A DNA stretch of 64,000 nucleotides from Homalodisca vitripennis (GCF_021130785.1 NW_025777636.1:1-64000); one strand, 5' to 3'; numbered from the stretch's first letter, positions 14,762-22,462 are shown. Numbers and translations: made by a program. The notes: generated by a model not told the origin, from the letters alone.

Positions 14762-15739
14762 TTAGTCATCGTAACCACCTAATCCATTAAATCTGTTATC
14801 AATATTTTCAAAAGTTTTATTAACATCTTCTTTAAATTTATTAAAGTTTTCTTCTAGTTTATTTACTTTATCGAGATATAAAGAGTATCGATCATCTATA
14901 CTTTTAAGTAATTCATTATTATGTGTTATTTGCTCATTTAAACGTGTACCAAAATCTTTCAAAAAAGTTTATTTTCTCATTGAAATGTGTATCAAAATCT
15001 TCCAGAATTTTGTTAATTACTTCACCAACTAATACATTAACACTATTTTTATATGTATTAAAGTTTTCTTCTAGTTTATTTACTTTATCAAGTAATTCAC
15101 CAACATCGTCTACTGATCTTCTATTTTCTGGCTTCTAACTTGTCATAGACTTCTGTTGTAAAATCTTTAACATGCTGTTTATGATTCTCGTAATTTTTTG
15201 TTTAGTTCATTAAACATTTTAATATGATCTTCTAATTGAATCATTACAACAACATCAAATGGATTAATTCCTTTACTAACACTGCTAATTCTTTTTCCTT
15301 TAAAATCTAAGGCATTTTTAACATTCGGATCATGTAAATCAACAATATCGATGTTTTCTGATAATTTTAGAGGTTTTAAAATTTGTTCTTTAACAACAAC
15401 ATCATGTTTGTCAATACCAGGTCGAACACCGACAATTCTTTTCTTATTAGCCAAACTAACATAATTCTTTTCAACTTTGATCGCTTCAGTAATTTCATCA
15501 GCTTTTTCGATATGAGACATTAAATTGGTAAATAATTTTTTTACACCATCATCAACTTCTTTTTCCAATGTTTTTATTTTATCAGCAACTTCATTTGAAC
15601 TCATGAAATTTGCAAGTTTGTTATTATATTCTGCTTTAAAATCTTCAATCTCGACAGCAAACATATCTGAATCTGGAAGGTTTTGTAATACATTTTCTAA
15701 CTTGTTATCAAACTCATTTCTCAAACTATCAAAATTCAA
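14762..15739 (-). pseudogene. Fibre-like coiled-coil protein, three frame breaks
   Basis: The first part (15739-15179) opens with long charged, heptad-rich helices. Then come two related segments, each with a K(K/G)KRI start, a PGI or KGI turn and a DVVV strand. This repeat style (short beta segment, 'D-x-V' and an alpha linker) is like stalk repeats of phage tail fibres and of fibre-like proteins in Polintons. Coding continues in other frames through coiled-coil sequence to the stop at 14762-14764. The breaks sit at a T run at 15194-15199, a T run at 15124-15127 and an A run at 14961-14966, each equivalent to one extra base. The stop codon overlaps the satellite junction, so the C terminus may be truncated. 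No good ATG exists at the start; TTG at 15739 begins the open frame. The role (attachment spike) is inferred. Confidence 0.6.
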
Positions 15740-15747
15740 ACTATTAT

Positions 15748-16213
15748 CTACATTTTGAATAATTTGTGTTCCAAATACGTCAAAAAATATTTTGTGAATC
15801 CATATTTATTAAGCAATAATTTGTTAACAACTTCTTTAAAATCTTTACCAGTACTCAGTTCATTCAAAACAAAAACACATAAATGACCACAAATTGGGGG
15901 ATCTTTATAGTCTTGAATTTGAGAATCGTTATAATAAACGTTTGATTTTTTTAAATATTGGATCAATTCTTTCGGTGGTTTGTCCTCAATTCTTCCATAC
16001 GAATCAAAATAATATGCATTCTTATCATTTTTTATAATAACAAATCCAATGTGTTCCACTTCCCATAATCGAGTCTAAATTCACAATTCCACATTCAAAT
16101 TTCTTAACTTTTTCAGGTAATGTATCTCTCATGAAGATTCCTCTAAAATGTTTAATATTTTTGCAGATTTCTTCCAATTCCCCGAAATTTAAAGGTTTAA
16201 AATTTTTTTTCAA
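15748..16213 (-). pseudogene. PRO: Adenain-type cysteine protease (maturation protease), one frame break
   Basis: Two overlapping open frames (16213-16025 and 16059-15748) together hold the expected catalytic order. GSGTHW carries the histidine and ends the first frame. YYFDSYG carries the acidic residue, and QIQDYKDPPICGHLC carries the oxyanion glutamine and the catalytic cysteine, both in the second frame. This is the arrangement of adenovirus-type (C5/Ulp1-like) proteases, which in Polintons are thought to process capsid precursors. The frames are separated by what amounts to one extra base in the six-T run at 16028-16033. The combined length of about 155 codons is short, but adenain-like Polinton proteases are usually under about 220 residues. 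The gene lies between the small basic protein and the fibre gene, with short overlaps. Confidence 0.85.
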
Positions 16214-16646
16214 TGTTTGATTTCACGTAATTCAAAGTTTTTTCATCTAATCCAGATCCTGTAACATCTTCCAACTCTTTATCTAACCAATTTAAAATGT
16301 TTCGAACAATAGGAATCACATCTTTTTTAACGATTGGAGCAGCTTTACGAACATAAGGAACAACATTTTTAACAACTGGAATATTTTCTCCAAAATCTAA
16401 TAAATCTTTCAAAAGTCCACCATTTTTGAGTTCTTTCAACTGATTATAAGAAAATTCTATTCTGGTTCCTTTATTGTTTTTCTTATGTTTTTCAAGTTTA
16501 TTGTATTGTCTATTTGTTAAAAATATCTTATCTTCGCCATTTTTTAGTTGATCTATTTTAAATTGAATACTAACGGGTATTTTCTTCTTAAAAGCGGATT
16601 TTATTTTTTCTTTCTGATTTTTGCTGAAATTTACATTCACCTCCAT
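16197..16646 (-). CDS. Small basic Polinton protein with amphipathic C-terminal half
   Basis: This is an intact 149-codon frame starting at an ATG directly preceded by ACTATATAA, the shared start motif of this element. Residues about 43-82 contain an LTNRQYNKLEKHKK segment followed by a KNGG turn, a pattern I recognise from small conserved proteins of Polintons and adintovirus-like elements. Residues about 88-115 alternate hydrophobic residues with lysine and arginine (VVKNVVPYVRKAAPIV) and could form an amphipathic, membrane-active helix like the small lytic or core proteins of adenoviruses. That function is inferred from composition and context only. The gene sits between the PLA2-domain gene and the protease and overlaps the protease frame by 17 bases. 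Confidence 0.65.
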   Translation of the reverse strand: MEVNVNFSKNQKEKIKSAFKKKIPVSIQFKIDQLKNGEDKIFLTNRQYNKLEKHKKNNKGTRIEFSYNQLKELKNGGLLKDLLDFGENIPVVKNVVPYVRKAAPIVKKDVIPIVRNILNWLDKELEDVTGSGLDEKTLNYVKSNIEKKF

Positions 16647-16655
16647 TTATATAGT
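16647..16655 (-). promoter_or_regulatory. ACTATATAA motif abutting start of the basic-protein gene
   Basis: On the minus strand this reads ACTATATAA immediately before the ATG at 16646. It is a variant of the TCTATNTAA motif found before other genes of the element. Confidence 0.5.
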
Positions 16656-17970
16656 TAAAATTTCAAGTTCTCTTCGATTCCCATTCCTAGTTTTCTCTTC
16701 AAAAACATTGCTCCAGCTGTTGGAAGCGCAACAAATCTTTCACCTAAACTAGCATCTTTTGATAAAAATCTATCCATTGCCTTATCTTGCAAAAACTTTA
16801 TCTGCGATATGTCTGGAATTTGTGTCTCTATGTTTTGCATAAAAAATATTCGTGTTCCATAGCAGCTTGATCTAATTTATTTATACCAGGATCTCCTCTT
16901 TTTAGTCTTTTTTCGAGTTTTGTGCCAGGCCCCAGATACTGATAAGTTGGTACGTGTAATTCAAAAGGTAAATTGTTGATAAAATCATTCAAAAGTCCAC
17001 TACCCTCAATCATAGATGAACTTATTGCCGGCAAAACTCGTTTTAAATATTTAATTCCATCAGGTTTTTCAATCATTTCATCAAGTTTGTTCGAAATAAA
17101 ATCTTTAATCGCTTTCTTTTCGTTCAAAAAATTGTTGTTTCCAGCCTTTTCTTGAGCATAAATATAATTAATAATTCCATCGAGTTTTGTCAAATCGTCA
17201 ATATATCTGTATTCAATCTTATTATCACTGTATTTTCTTACACCTGATCCTTCGATTCGTTTTTTCCCCAAATTGGTTTAATCAAATTGAGATATTTTTT
17301 ACCTTTACTTGACTTTGGTTTCTTAGTTGATGGATCATTATTTTTGTAAATTGAATCAGATTTCCATAAAATTTCTGTATACTTTTTCAAGTCTTCTTCA
17401 GAATATAAACCGTCTTTTGGAACATCAGTGCCTGTTAATAATCTCCATAAACCTTGAGTTCCTTCATATGTTTTTTCATTAATAATGATATCATTATGCT
17501 CAAAATTCACGGGCAAATTTCCAATCATAAAAATTTTCTTTTTTCTGTCCCAATACAAACCAAATTTATCATCCTTTGCTCTAGGAAGAAATTTTTTACC
17601 AAATTTCACCAATTATTATTATATCCGTTGTTCCAGGACTTATTGGTTCAACTATGGTAGAGTCTTCAATGATTCGAGGTCTAAATGGTGTTGAAGATGG
17701 TAATTTTGGCAATTCAAACTCAGATTCTGGTATCGAAATATCAGCAAATTGTCGTACAACTGGAACCAAATTCATTAAATTTTGATTATCGCTTAAAACA
17801 TTTTCAATTTTGCCCTCAACATTTTTTATTGCAGATGTTACAGGTTGATTAATTTTTTGAATAAATTCTTGTTCTTTTTCATCAATTCGAATCTGTTCTT
17901 TAAATTCTTTGATTAATTTCTTTTCTATTTGATCAAGTTTTTTTGCTTCTTCTGAAGTTACGTTCGCCAT
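16655..17970 (-). pseudogene. Phospholipase A2-domain structural protein, multiple frame breaks
   Basis: Four consecutive frames (17970-17596, 17612-17238, 17271-16828, 16840-16655) read as one gene of about 430 codons. The N-terminal part is helical and charged. The next part contains FGLYWDRKKKIFMIGN and EGTQGLWRLLTG, a conserved Polinton module of unknown function. The third part carries a PLA2 signature: a YLGPGT calcium loop, then DQAAMEHEY at the catalytic helix. The usual catalytic HD pair reads HE here. This fold is known from parvovirus VP1 unique regions, where it breaches endosomal membranes; a similar role is inferred. Breaks are at 17601-17606, 16841-16846 and 16791-16795 (each like one extra base) and about 17260-17269 (like one missing base). 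The start ATG follows the motif CCTAAATAA. Confidence 0.75.
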
Positions 17971-17980
17971 TTATTTAGGA
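17971..17980 (-). promoter_or_regulatory. TCCTAAATAA motif abutting start of the PLA2-domain gene
   Basis: On the minus strand TCCTAAATAA runs straight into ATGGCG at 17970. It is a weaker member of the shared start motif and lies at the edge of the ACGTG minisatellite. Confidence 0.4.
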
Positions 17981-17983
17981 AAA

Positions 17984-18262
17984 TTTTGAAACGTAAACGT
18001 GGAACGTGGAAACGTGAACACGAAACGAGAACACGAAACGTGGAACGTAAAACGTGAACACGGAACGTAAAACGTGAACGTGGAACGTGGAAACGTGAAC
18101 ACGAAACGTGAAAACGAGAACACGAAACGTGAACACGGAACGTAAAACGTGAACGTGGAACGTGGAAAACGTGAACACGAAACGAGAACACGAAACATGA
18201 ACGTGAAACATGAACGTGAAACATGAACGTGAACGTGGAACGTGAACGTAAAAACATGAAAA
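17984..18262. repeat. ACGTG-rich minisatellite between ATPase and PLA2-domain genes
   Basis: This is about 280 bp of irregular short repeats on the themes AACGTGAACACGAAACG, GAACGTGGAACGTGG and AACATGAACGTG. It contains dozens of ACGT or ACGTG cores in an otherwise CpG-poor neighbourhood. All three minus-strand frames are open across it, which is a consequence of the repeat composition rather than evidence of a protein. A larger repeat of roughly 110 bp seems to recur (about 18002-18090 and 18079-18180). It could be a recombination, replication or enhancer tract, or slippage debris in place of a lost gene. Confidence 0.9.
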
Positions 18263-18273
18263 CAACTAGATTA

Positions 18274-18966
18274 TCACACGTTTATATTGGAAAATTTATT
18301 CAAATATTTACCATTTTTAGGCTTCAAAGTTAGATTAATAGTTAAAAATCCATAGTCTTCTTTCCAAATTTTATCACACAATTCATTAAAGTGGTTAAAA
18401 CTCATATCAGATCCCACATAATTGTTGTAAATCTTTCTCGAATAGTGATCGTCTTGCTTAAAAACACACAACATATTCAAATTATTTCTAATAACTTGTT
18501 TATCAACCTTTGAAAAGCATTGAGAAAGATAGATACAAGAGATATTTTTGTGACGAGACATTACGAAATATTCCTTAATAACGTCCTGATTTTCCAAAAT
18601 ACAATCATCAAAAACGATTAACGAATTGGGTTTACATTCGCTTAACGGAACTATGTCCTCAGAAGCATTATAAAAATGTGATATTTTTTTGTTTAAGTTT
18701 TTCTCAATGTTTTCAAATCTTTCTTGTAATTTTTTATAGGCGTCCTGTTCTAAAGATTTACTAAAAACATACAAATTGGAATAAGGAATCAACCTATTGT
18801 AGATAAAATTCAATAGTAAAGTTGTTTTTCCACATCCACTTGAACCAACAATTAACAATCTGATTGGTTGATCTTTCTTATTTTCTTCAAACGTTTGAAG
18901 TTTTATCTGATCTTTTTGCTTTAAAAAATTTCTCCATTTAAATAGAAGATTTTCATCTTGAAGCAA
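18274..18966 (-). CDS. ATP: FtsK/HerA-superfamily (A32-type) genome-packaging ATPase
   Basis: This intact 230-codon frame matches the usual length of Polinton packaging ATPases. Walker A is GSSGCGKTT at residues 41-49, preceded by a hydrophobic strand (RLLIV). Walker B is SLIVFDDC at about 115-122, with the two acidic residues at 120-121. A downstream arginine-containing segment, VMSRHKNISCIYLSQ, fits the sensor-type strand in which a terminal glutamine is common. In virus-like elements this enzyme drives DNA into the capsid. The frame begins with TTG at 18966; no ATG lies nearby, so the true start is uncertain. The gene diverges from the minor capsid gene with only 11 bases between start codons. 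Confidence 0.92.
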   Translation of the reverse strand: MLQDENLLFKWRNFLKQKDQIKLQTFEENKKDQPIRLLIVGSSGCGKTTLLLNFIYNRLIPYSNLYVFSKSLEQDAYKKLQERFENIEKNLNKKISHFYNASEDIVPLSECKPNSLIVFDDCILENQDVIKEYFVMSRHKNISCIYLSQCFSKVDKQVIRNNLNMLCVFKQDDHYSRKIYNNYVGSDMSFNHFNELCDKIWKEDYGFLTINLTLKPKNGKYLNKFSNINV

Positions 18967-18977
18967 CGCTTGCGAAA

Positions 18978-19713
18978 ATGAAGCTGTTCAAGTTGACTTT
19001 AGAAAGCTCTCAATTATTCTTAAACTTGGAACATCCTATACACTTAGAGGAAGAATCAAATTATTTTATCGGTTTAAGCGGTTTTTATTCTGACAATTTT
19101 GTAATAAATATTAGTGAAAGTTCTCCTTATTGCATAGGATTTAGTGAGAAGAACATAACAAAATACTATGGTTTAAACAAAGGATATTATACTTTCGATC
19201 AAATAAAAAATTCCCTTAAAAATTATCTGAAAACATTCAAACAATCAGATAAATCTTTAAACTTTGACGAAAACAAGTTTGAAATGCAAAAAAATTATCT
19301 CTCTAATAAAATTCAAATAAAATCACCAGTAAGAATAATGTTTTTCAGCAATTATTGTAGATTTATTAGGGTTTGTTCAAGAAACTATTGAGCCAAATCA
19401 GGTATATTTAGGAAATAAAACGCCAAAATTTAGACCGTTTGATGTAATTGAAGTACATTGTAATCTCGTTGAACCTAGTTTTGAAAATCATACCGAACAT
19501 CTTCACAAAGAATCTGAAATTTTGTACACTTTTTTCCCAAATGTTGCTTATGGATCAAAAATCAGTGAAAAACCGAATGAAATCGATTATATTCCAATTA
19601 GAAAAAATATTAAAAGAATTCAAAAAATCGTTCTGACTATTCAAGACTCAAAGGGAAATTTATTAAATAATGAGAGTAAAACAACAATATATTTAAGATT
19701 GAAAAAGGAATAA
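18978..19713 (+). pseudogene. mCP: Penton-like minor capsid protein (single jelly roll), one frame break
   Basis: The first frame (18978-19391) begins MKLFKLTLESSQ and continues with beta-rich sequence and a YYTFDQIKNSLKNYL segment, typical of the N-terminal half of Polinton minor capsid proteins. The C-terminal half is in another frame up to 19713. It contains DVIEVHCNLVEPS, an FFPNVAYGSKI strand, YIPIRKN and a final TIYLRLKKE strand, all recognisable as the penton-like jelly-roll family. The frames part at the five-T run 19341-19345, equivalent to one extra base. The total of about 245 codons is normal for the family. The protein is expected to form pentameric capsid vertices. The gene runs opposite to the ATPase gene, with almost no room for a separate promoter. 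Confidence 0.82.
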
Positions 19714-19722
19714 AAATGAGTT

Positions 19723-19857
19723 GATGATGATGACAAAATTCAATATTTTTACTTAAAAAACAAGGGGCTATTCGAATGGCCCCTTAACAATCTTCATCCT
19801 GACCCTGTTTTTATCAATGAATCTGGACTTTATACTGAAATAAAAATTACTTGTTAA
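19723..19857 (+). pseudogene. Fragment of a second Bro-N gene
   Basis: An open stretch without ATG reads about 45 codons to a TAA at 19855-19857. Its segment LHPDPVFINESGLY closely parallels LHPDTIFINEPGIY of the complete Bro gene that starts 18 bases downstream of the fragment. Sequence before that segment (GLFEWPLNN) does not match the neighbour as well, so this is either a truncated duplicate or a remnant of a different Bro copy. Partial duplications are common in Bro families of insect DNA viruses. It has no separate start codon and is unlikely to be expressed. Confidence 0.65.
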
Positions 19858-19865
19858 ATTTCTTT

Positions 19866-19874
19866 TCTATCTAA
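19866..19874 (+). promoter_or_regulatory. TCTATCTAA motif abutting start of the Bro gene
   Basis: TCTATCTAA runs directly into ATGGAG at 19875 after a T-rich lead. The same TCTATCTAAATGGAG precedes the polymerase reading frame at 26393 on the other strand, which argues for a functional signal rather than chance. Confidence 0.6.
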
Positions 19875-20667
19875 ATGGAGTCAGTTGTAGACCTACTCAA
19901 TAATCAACTTAGATTTAAAAGCAAACATATCTTTACAATTGTTGACGAAAATAATGAATTTTGGTTTAAGGCTAAAGATGTTGCAGAAATATTGGAATTT
20001 AAAAATACGAGACAAGCTATCATAGATCATGTTAAAGAAAAATACAAAAAAAGCTTTGAAAACATAGATTCTGACAAGGGTATCGAATCGCGACTCTTAC
20101 AAAAATTACATCCAGACACTATTTTCATCAATGAACCAGGCATATATTCTTTAATACTGAAATCTAAAATGAAGATTGCAGAAACGTTTCAAAATTGGGT
20201 TTTAGAAGAAGTTTTACCGAGTATTAGAAAATATGGCGAGTACAAACTTGAAAACGAAAATAAGCAGTTAAAAGATGAAATAAAACAGTTACAAATTAAA
20301 GATGAAATGAAATCATTGAAAATAGAGAATCAAGAATTGCGAATGGAATTAATGAAGAGAGATATGGTATGTAAAGATTTTGATAAGAAAAAACACCATG
20401 TTTTTTGTGTTAATTAAGAAGAATCACATGTGGGAATGGCCTTATTACGTTATCAGAGCTCAGAAACGAGAAATACCAAACCGATTAAAACATCTAAAAA
20501 TAAATTATCCTGAATTAGAGATTTTGTTCATTGATGACGAACCAAATTCTATGAATCTGTATAACCAAATGAAAGAATCTTTGAATATTTTATACAACGG
20601 AAATCATTTTACTACAAATATGGCAGAATCTCGACTGATTTGTAGAATATCTAAATTTACACGATGA
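19875..20667 (+). pseudogene. bro: Bro-N domain protein with DUF3627-like C terminus, one frame break
   Basis: Residues about 12-118 form a Bro-N domain: an FTIVDENNEFWFKAKDVAEIL start, a middle with LHPDTIFINEPGIYSLILKSKM, and a VLEEVLPSIRKYG end. A coiled coil follows (ENENKQLKDEIKQLQIKDE). In a second frame (20380-20667) come the features of the DUF3627 tail: an HVF-like start, YYVIRAQKREI, and an acidic LFIDDEPNSMNLYNQMKE segment. The Bro-N plus DUF3627 pairing is typical of insect DNA viruses such as ascoviruses, iridoviruses and related groups. Bro-N domains bind DNA; the role here is unknown, possibly regulation. The break lies at the six-T run 20401-20406, equivalent to one extra base. 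The start is fixed by the shared upstream motif. Confidence 0.85.
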
Positions 20668-20685
20668 AAATGTTTCTAAATTTTA

Positions 20686-21012
20686 CTAAAAAACTCTCGA
20701 TTTATTATATTTTGTTTGTAAATGTTTAGCATAACTAGGTAACCATCGTAGAATTTTTTTTTCATATTCACAAGGCATTTCGTTTTTATAACTTTCGCTG
20801 AAAATTTTTTTAGCACAATCTTTGCAAAAAGCGTCTTTTCTATCTTTACTATACTGCCAGTTATTAAATTCAGAAATATTTTTAATTTCTTTACAAAAGT
20901 AACACTTTTTCTCTTCTAAAGTTAATTTGTCCATTTTAACGTATAATTCCTTACAATAACAGTCTTTTCTATTCTCTTCTTGACACTTTGTACATTTCTT
21001 TTGAGACTCCAT
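20686..21012 (-). CDS. Cysteine-rich zinc-binding protein, copy A
   Basis: This 108-codon frame starts MESQKKCTKC with the shared motif right before its ATG. It has an incomplete CxxC module at the N terminus (CTKCQEENRKDCYC) and a full CYFCKEIKNISEF...FCKDC module in the middle, the style of small zinc ribbons found next to HNH or recombination endonucleases in large DNA viruses. The end, KHLQTKYNKSRVF, matches the end of the neighbouring copy, where the C2H2-like finger is better preserved. Compared with copy B the first module looks shortened by about 20 residues. Function unknown; nucleic-acid binding is likely. The gene converges on the Bro gene with 18 bases between stop codons. Confidence 0.6.
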   Translation of the reverse strand: MESQKKCTKCQEENRKDCYCKELYVKMDKLTLEEKKCYFCKEIKNISEFNNWQYSKDRKDAFCKDCAKKIFSESYKNEMPCEYEKKILRWLPSYAKHLQTKYNKSRVF

Positions 21013-21021
21013 TTATATAGA
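21013..21021 (-). promoter_or_regulatory. TCTATATAA motif abutting start of zinc-protein copy A
   Basis: On the minus strand a T-run is followed by TCTATATAA and then ATGGAG at 21012. It is one of the clearest examples of the motif. Confidence 0.6.
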
Positions 21022-21054
21022 AAAAATTATTACACGATGAAAATGTTAAACTCT

Positions 21055-21430
21055 TAACTTATGATATTTGGTTTGTAAATGTTTTTGATAATTATTTAAA
21101 CCATTTTATAGTTCTTCCACATTCACATTGAGTATCTTCATAATATAATCTATGGTGATTCTTCTTTACACAATCTTTACAATATGAGTCTTTCTTATCT
21201 CTACTATAGTGATCACTATTAAACTCTGAAATTTTTTTAGTTTCTTTACATTTAAGACATTCTTTATCTTCCAAAGTTAATTTTTCTATTTTATCATATA
21301 ATTCTTTATGATATTCCCTTTCACAATCTTTGCAATTATAATGCATTCCATCTTTCCTATTTTTATCTTTATAAAATTCATTTAAATCTTTAAATTCTTT
21401 GCACTTTGTACATTTCTTTTGATGCGCCAT
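21055..21430 (-). CDS. Cysteine-rich zinc-binding protein, copy B (C terminus possibly shifted)
   Basis: A 112-codon frame (21430-21092) starts MAHQKKCTKCKEFKDLNEFY. It holds two complete modules, CTKC...NCKDC and CLKC...YCKDC, each with a KKISEF or KDLNEF segment between the cysteine pairs, so the protein itself is an internal duplication. It ends QCECGRTIKWFK. Just past the stop, a shifted frame encodes KHLQTKYHK, which would complete a C2H2-like finger and match copy A; the break is at 21095-21097. Copies A and B arose by tandem duplication: the sequence TACACGATGAAAATGTT follows both (20658 and 21031). The gene lies directly downstream of the integrase gene with about 20 bases between them. 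Function unknown. Confidence 0.6.
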
Positions 21431-21441
21431 TTATATATAGA
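21431..21441 (-). promoter_or_regulatory. TCTATATATAA motif abutting start of zinc-protein copy B
   Basis: On the minus strand TCTATATATAA leads into ATGGCG at 21430, the shared motif with two extra bases. Confidence 0.55.
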
Positions 21442-21450
21442 AAATTTATA

Positions 21451-22462
21451 TTACAGTTTTGACTTCTTCAATTCATATTCATAAAACTTTCCGGTTATTT
21501 CTTCATTATTTAAATCTTTTATACTATAAGTTACAGGATCTGTGTTATTAATTTGATAAATCACAAAGATTTCTCTTGACCAATTGTTCTTATATTTGTT
21601 CGAAAATGTTTGTTTTTTACTAACAATTCTTACATGATCATTGACTTTAAATTTAGTTTTCGTGTGAATTTCTGGTGGAACATACTTAAAAACCGACTCT
21701 AATAACTCTTTTTCTGCATCTTTATCTACGTCTTTAGGCTTCATTTTGATTGTGCTATGAACAGTATCGTTATATTTCTTTACGATTTCTTGAAGAATAT
21801 CGATCCATTTAAAGTTTTTATTAATCTCAAAAAGAACCTTCATTCTTTCATTTTGAGTTCTGTTATATCTATCTACAATAATTGATTTCTCTTCGTTTTC
21901 AGTATGATAAATCTTAATGTTGTATTTCCTCAAAACATCGTTAAATTCTTTATTTTTAAACTCTAAACCCTTATCTGTATGAAGTAGGTTAGGAGGTTTG
22001 TGATTGATCCTTATGGCATCTTTTACTATATCTTCGAAAGCTTTTGAAATATCCTTGCCGTTTTTTCTTTTGATAGCTCTTGACCAAGCATATTTTGAGA
22101 AAGTATCAATAACATTTAACATATACTTAAATCCATCATTTTGATCTGAATAGTTAGACATTATAACTAAATCTGCTGCCCATAAATCGTCAATTCCTAA
22201 TGTTATAATTTTTCTCTTTTTTAAACTTCTTTCGTACCGGTGCATGAATTTCTCTAGCTTCAATCTCTATCTCATCTTTAGTCTTCAATTCTTGCTTAAC
22301 AGGTTTTGGATTTGGATTCTTTATAAACTTACTCTTGTTTGTCTTACATTTTGAACATTTTGCAGCAATTCTATACAATCCATTTTGAGTTTGAACGATT
22401 TTTGAATCTATATTTTTCGTTTTCTTTTTACACTTGTGACAGTGAATTAAATCATCTTCCAT
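21451..22462 (-). pseudogene. INT: Polinton integrase (zinc ribbon + rve core + chromo-like tail), one frame break
   Basis: The first frame (22462-22190) carries a zinc ribbon, CHKCKKK...CSKCKTNKSKF, usual in Polinton integrases. The second frame (from 22263) carries the retroviral-type core: WAADLV supplies the first Asp (residue 31 of that frame), LLHTDKGLEF the second (97). At the expected third position VDRYNRT has Asp (131) instead of Glu; the codon is GAT. The tail (about 205-268) has KVNDHVRI, NWSREIF, TYSIKDLN and FYEYEL, the chromo-like domain of this family. The frames part at a six-T run, 22217-22222, equivalent to one extra base. The enzyme would insert the element into chromosomes; the Asp may weaken activity. 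The ATG at 22462 directly follows the polymerase stop codon. Confidence 0.92.

Larger units (their letters stand above)
1534..14762 (+). repeat. Tandem array of a ~1.56-kb satellite unit (about 8.5 copies)
   Basis: The phrase GTAAATTTTTAGGCGAAAAT starts at 1534, 3097, 4660, 6220, 7777, 9336, 10893, 12450 and 14003, giving spacings of 1563, 1563, 1560, 1557, 1559, 1557, 1557 and 1553 bp. The copies look nearly identical; they differ mainly in homopolymer lengths, in G-run lengths and in the number of GTGA/GTCA tetramers. The array stops part way through a unit at 14762, just after the TATATATATTAGAT block, where Polinton sequence begins. No coding capacity is supported. Such homogeneity implies recent amplification or active homogenisation. 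Confidence 0.95.

Noticed and set aside
1534..14762. CRISPR array or telomere
   Set aside because: Units are 1.56 kb without spacer structure, and the G-rich motif is not a regular telomeric repeat.
14923..15138. Plus-strand frames opposite the fibre, PLA2 and polymerase genes (also 15525-15758, 16973-17155, 17454-17694, 22339-22578, 22632-22877)
   Set aside because: Antisense shadows of recognised minus-strand genes with Ser/Phe/Leu-rich composition.
17958..18265. Three overlapping open frames of 75-99 codons over the ACGTG minisatellite
   Set aside because: All three minus frames are open because the repeat lacks stop triplets; the predicted proteins are simple reiterations (FTF, VHV, RSR).
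19448..19636. Plus-strand frame within the minor capsid gene
   Set aside because: It is a shifted shadow; the conserved capsid sequence is in another frame over the same bases.
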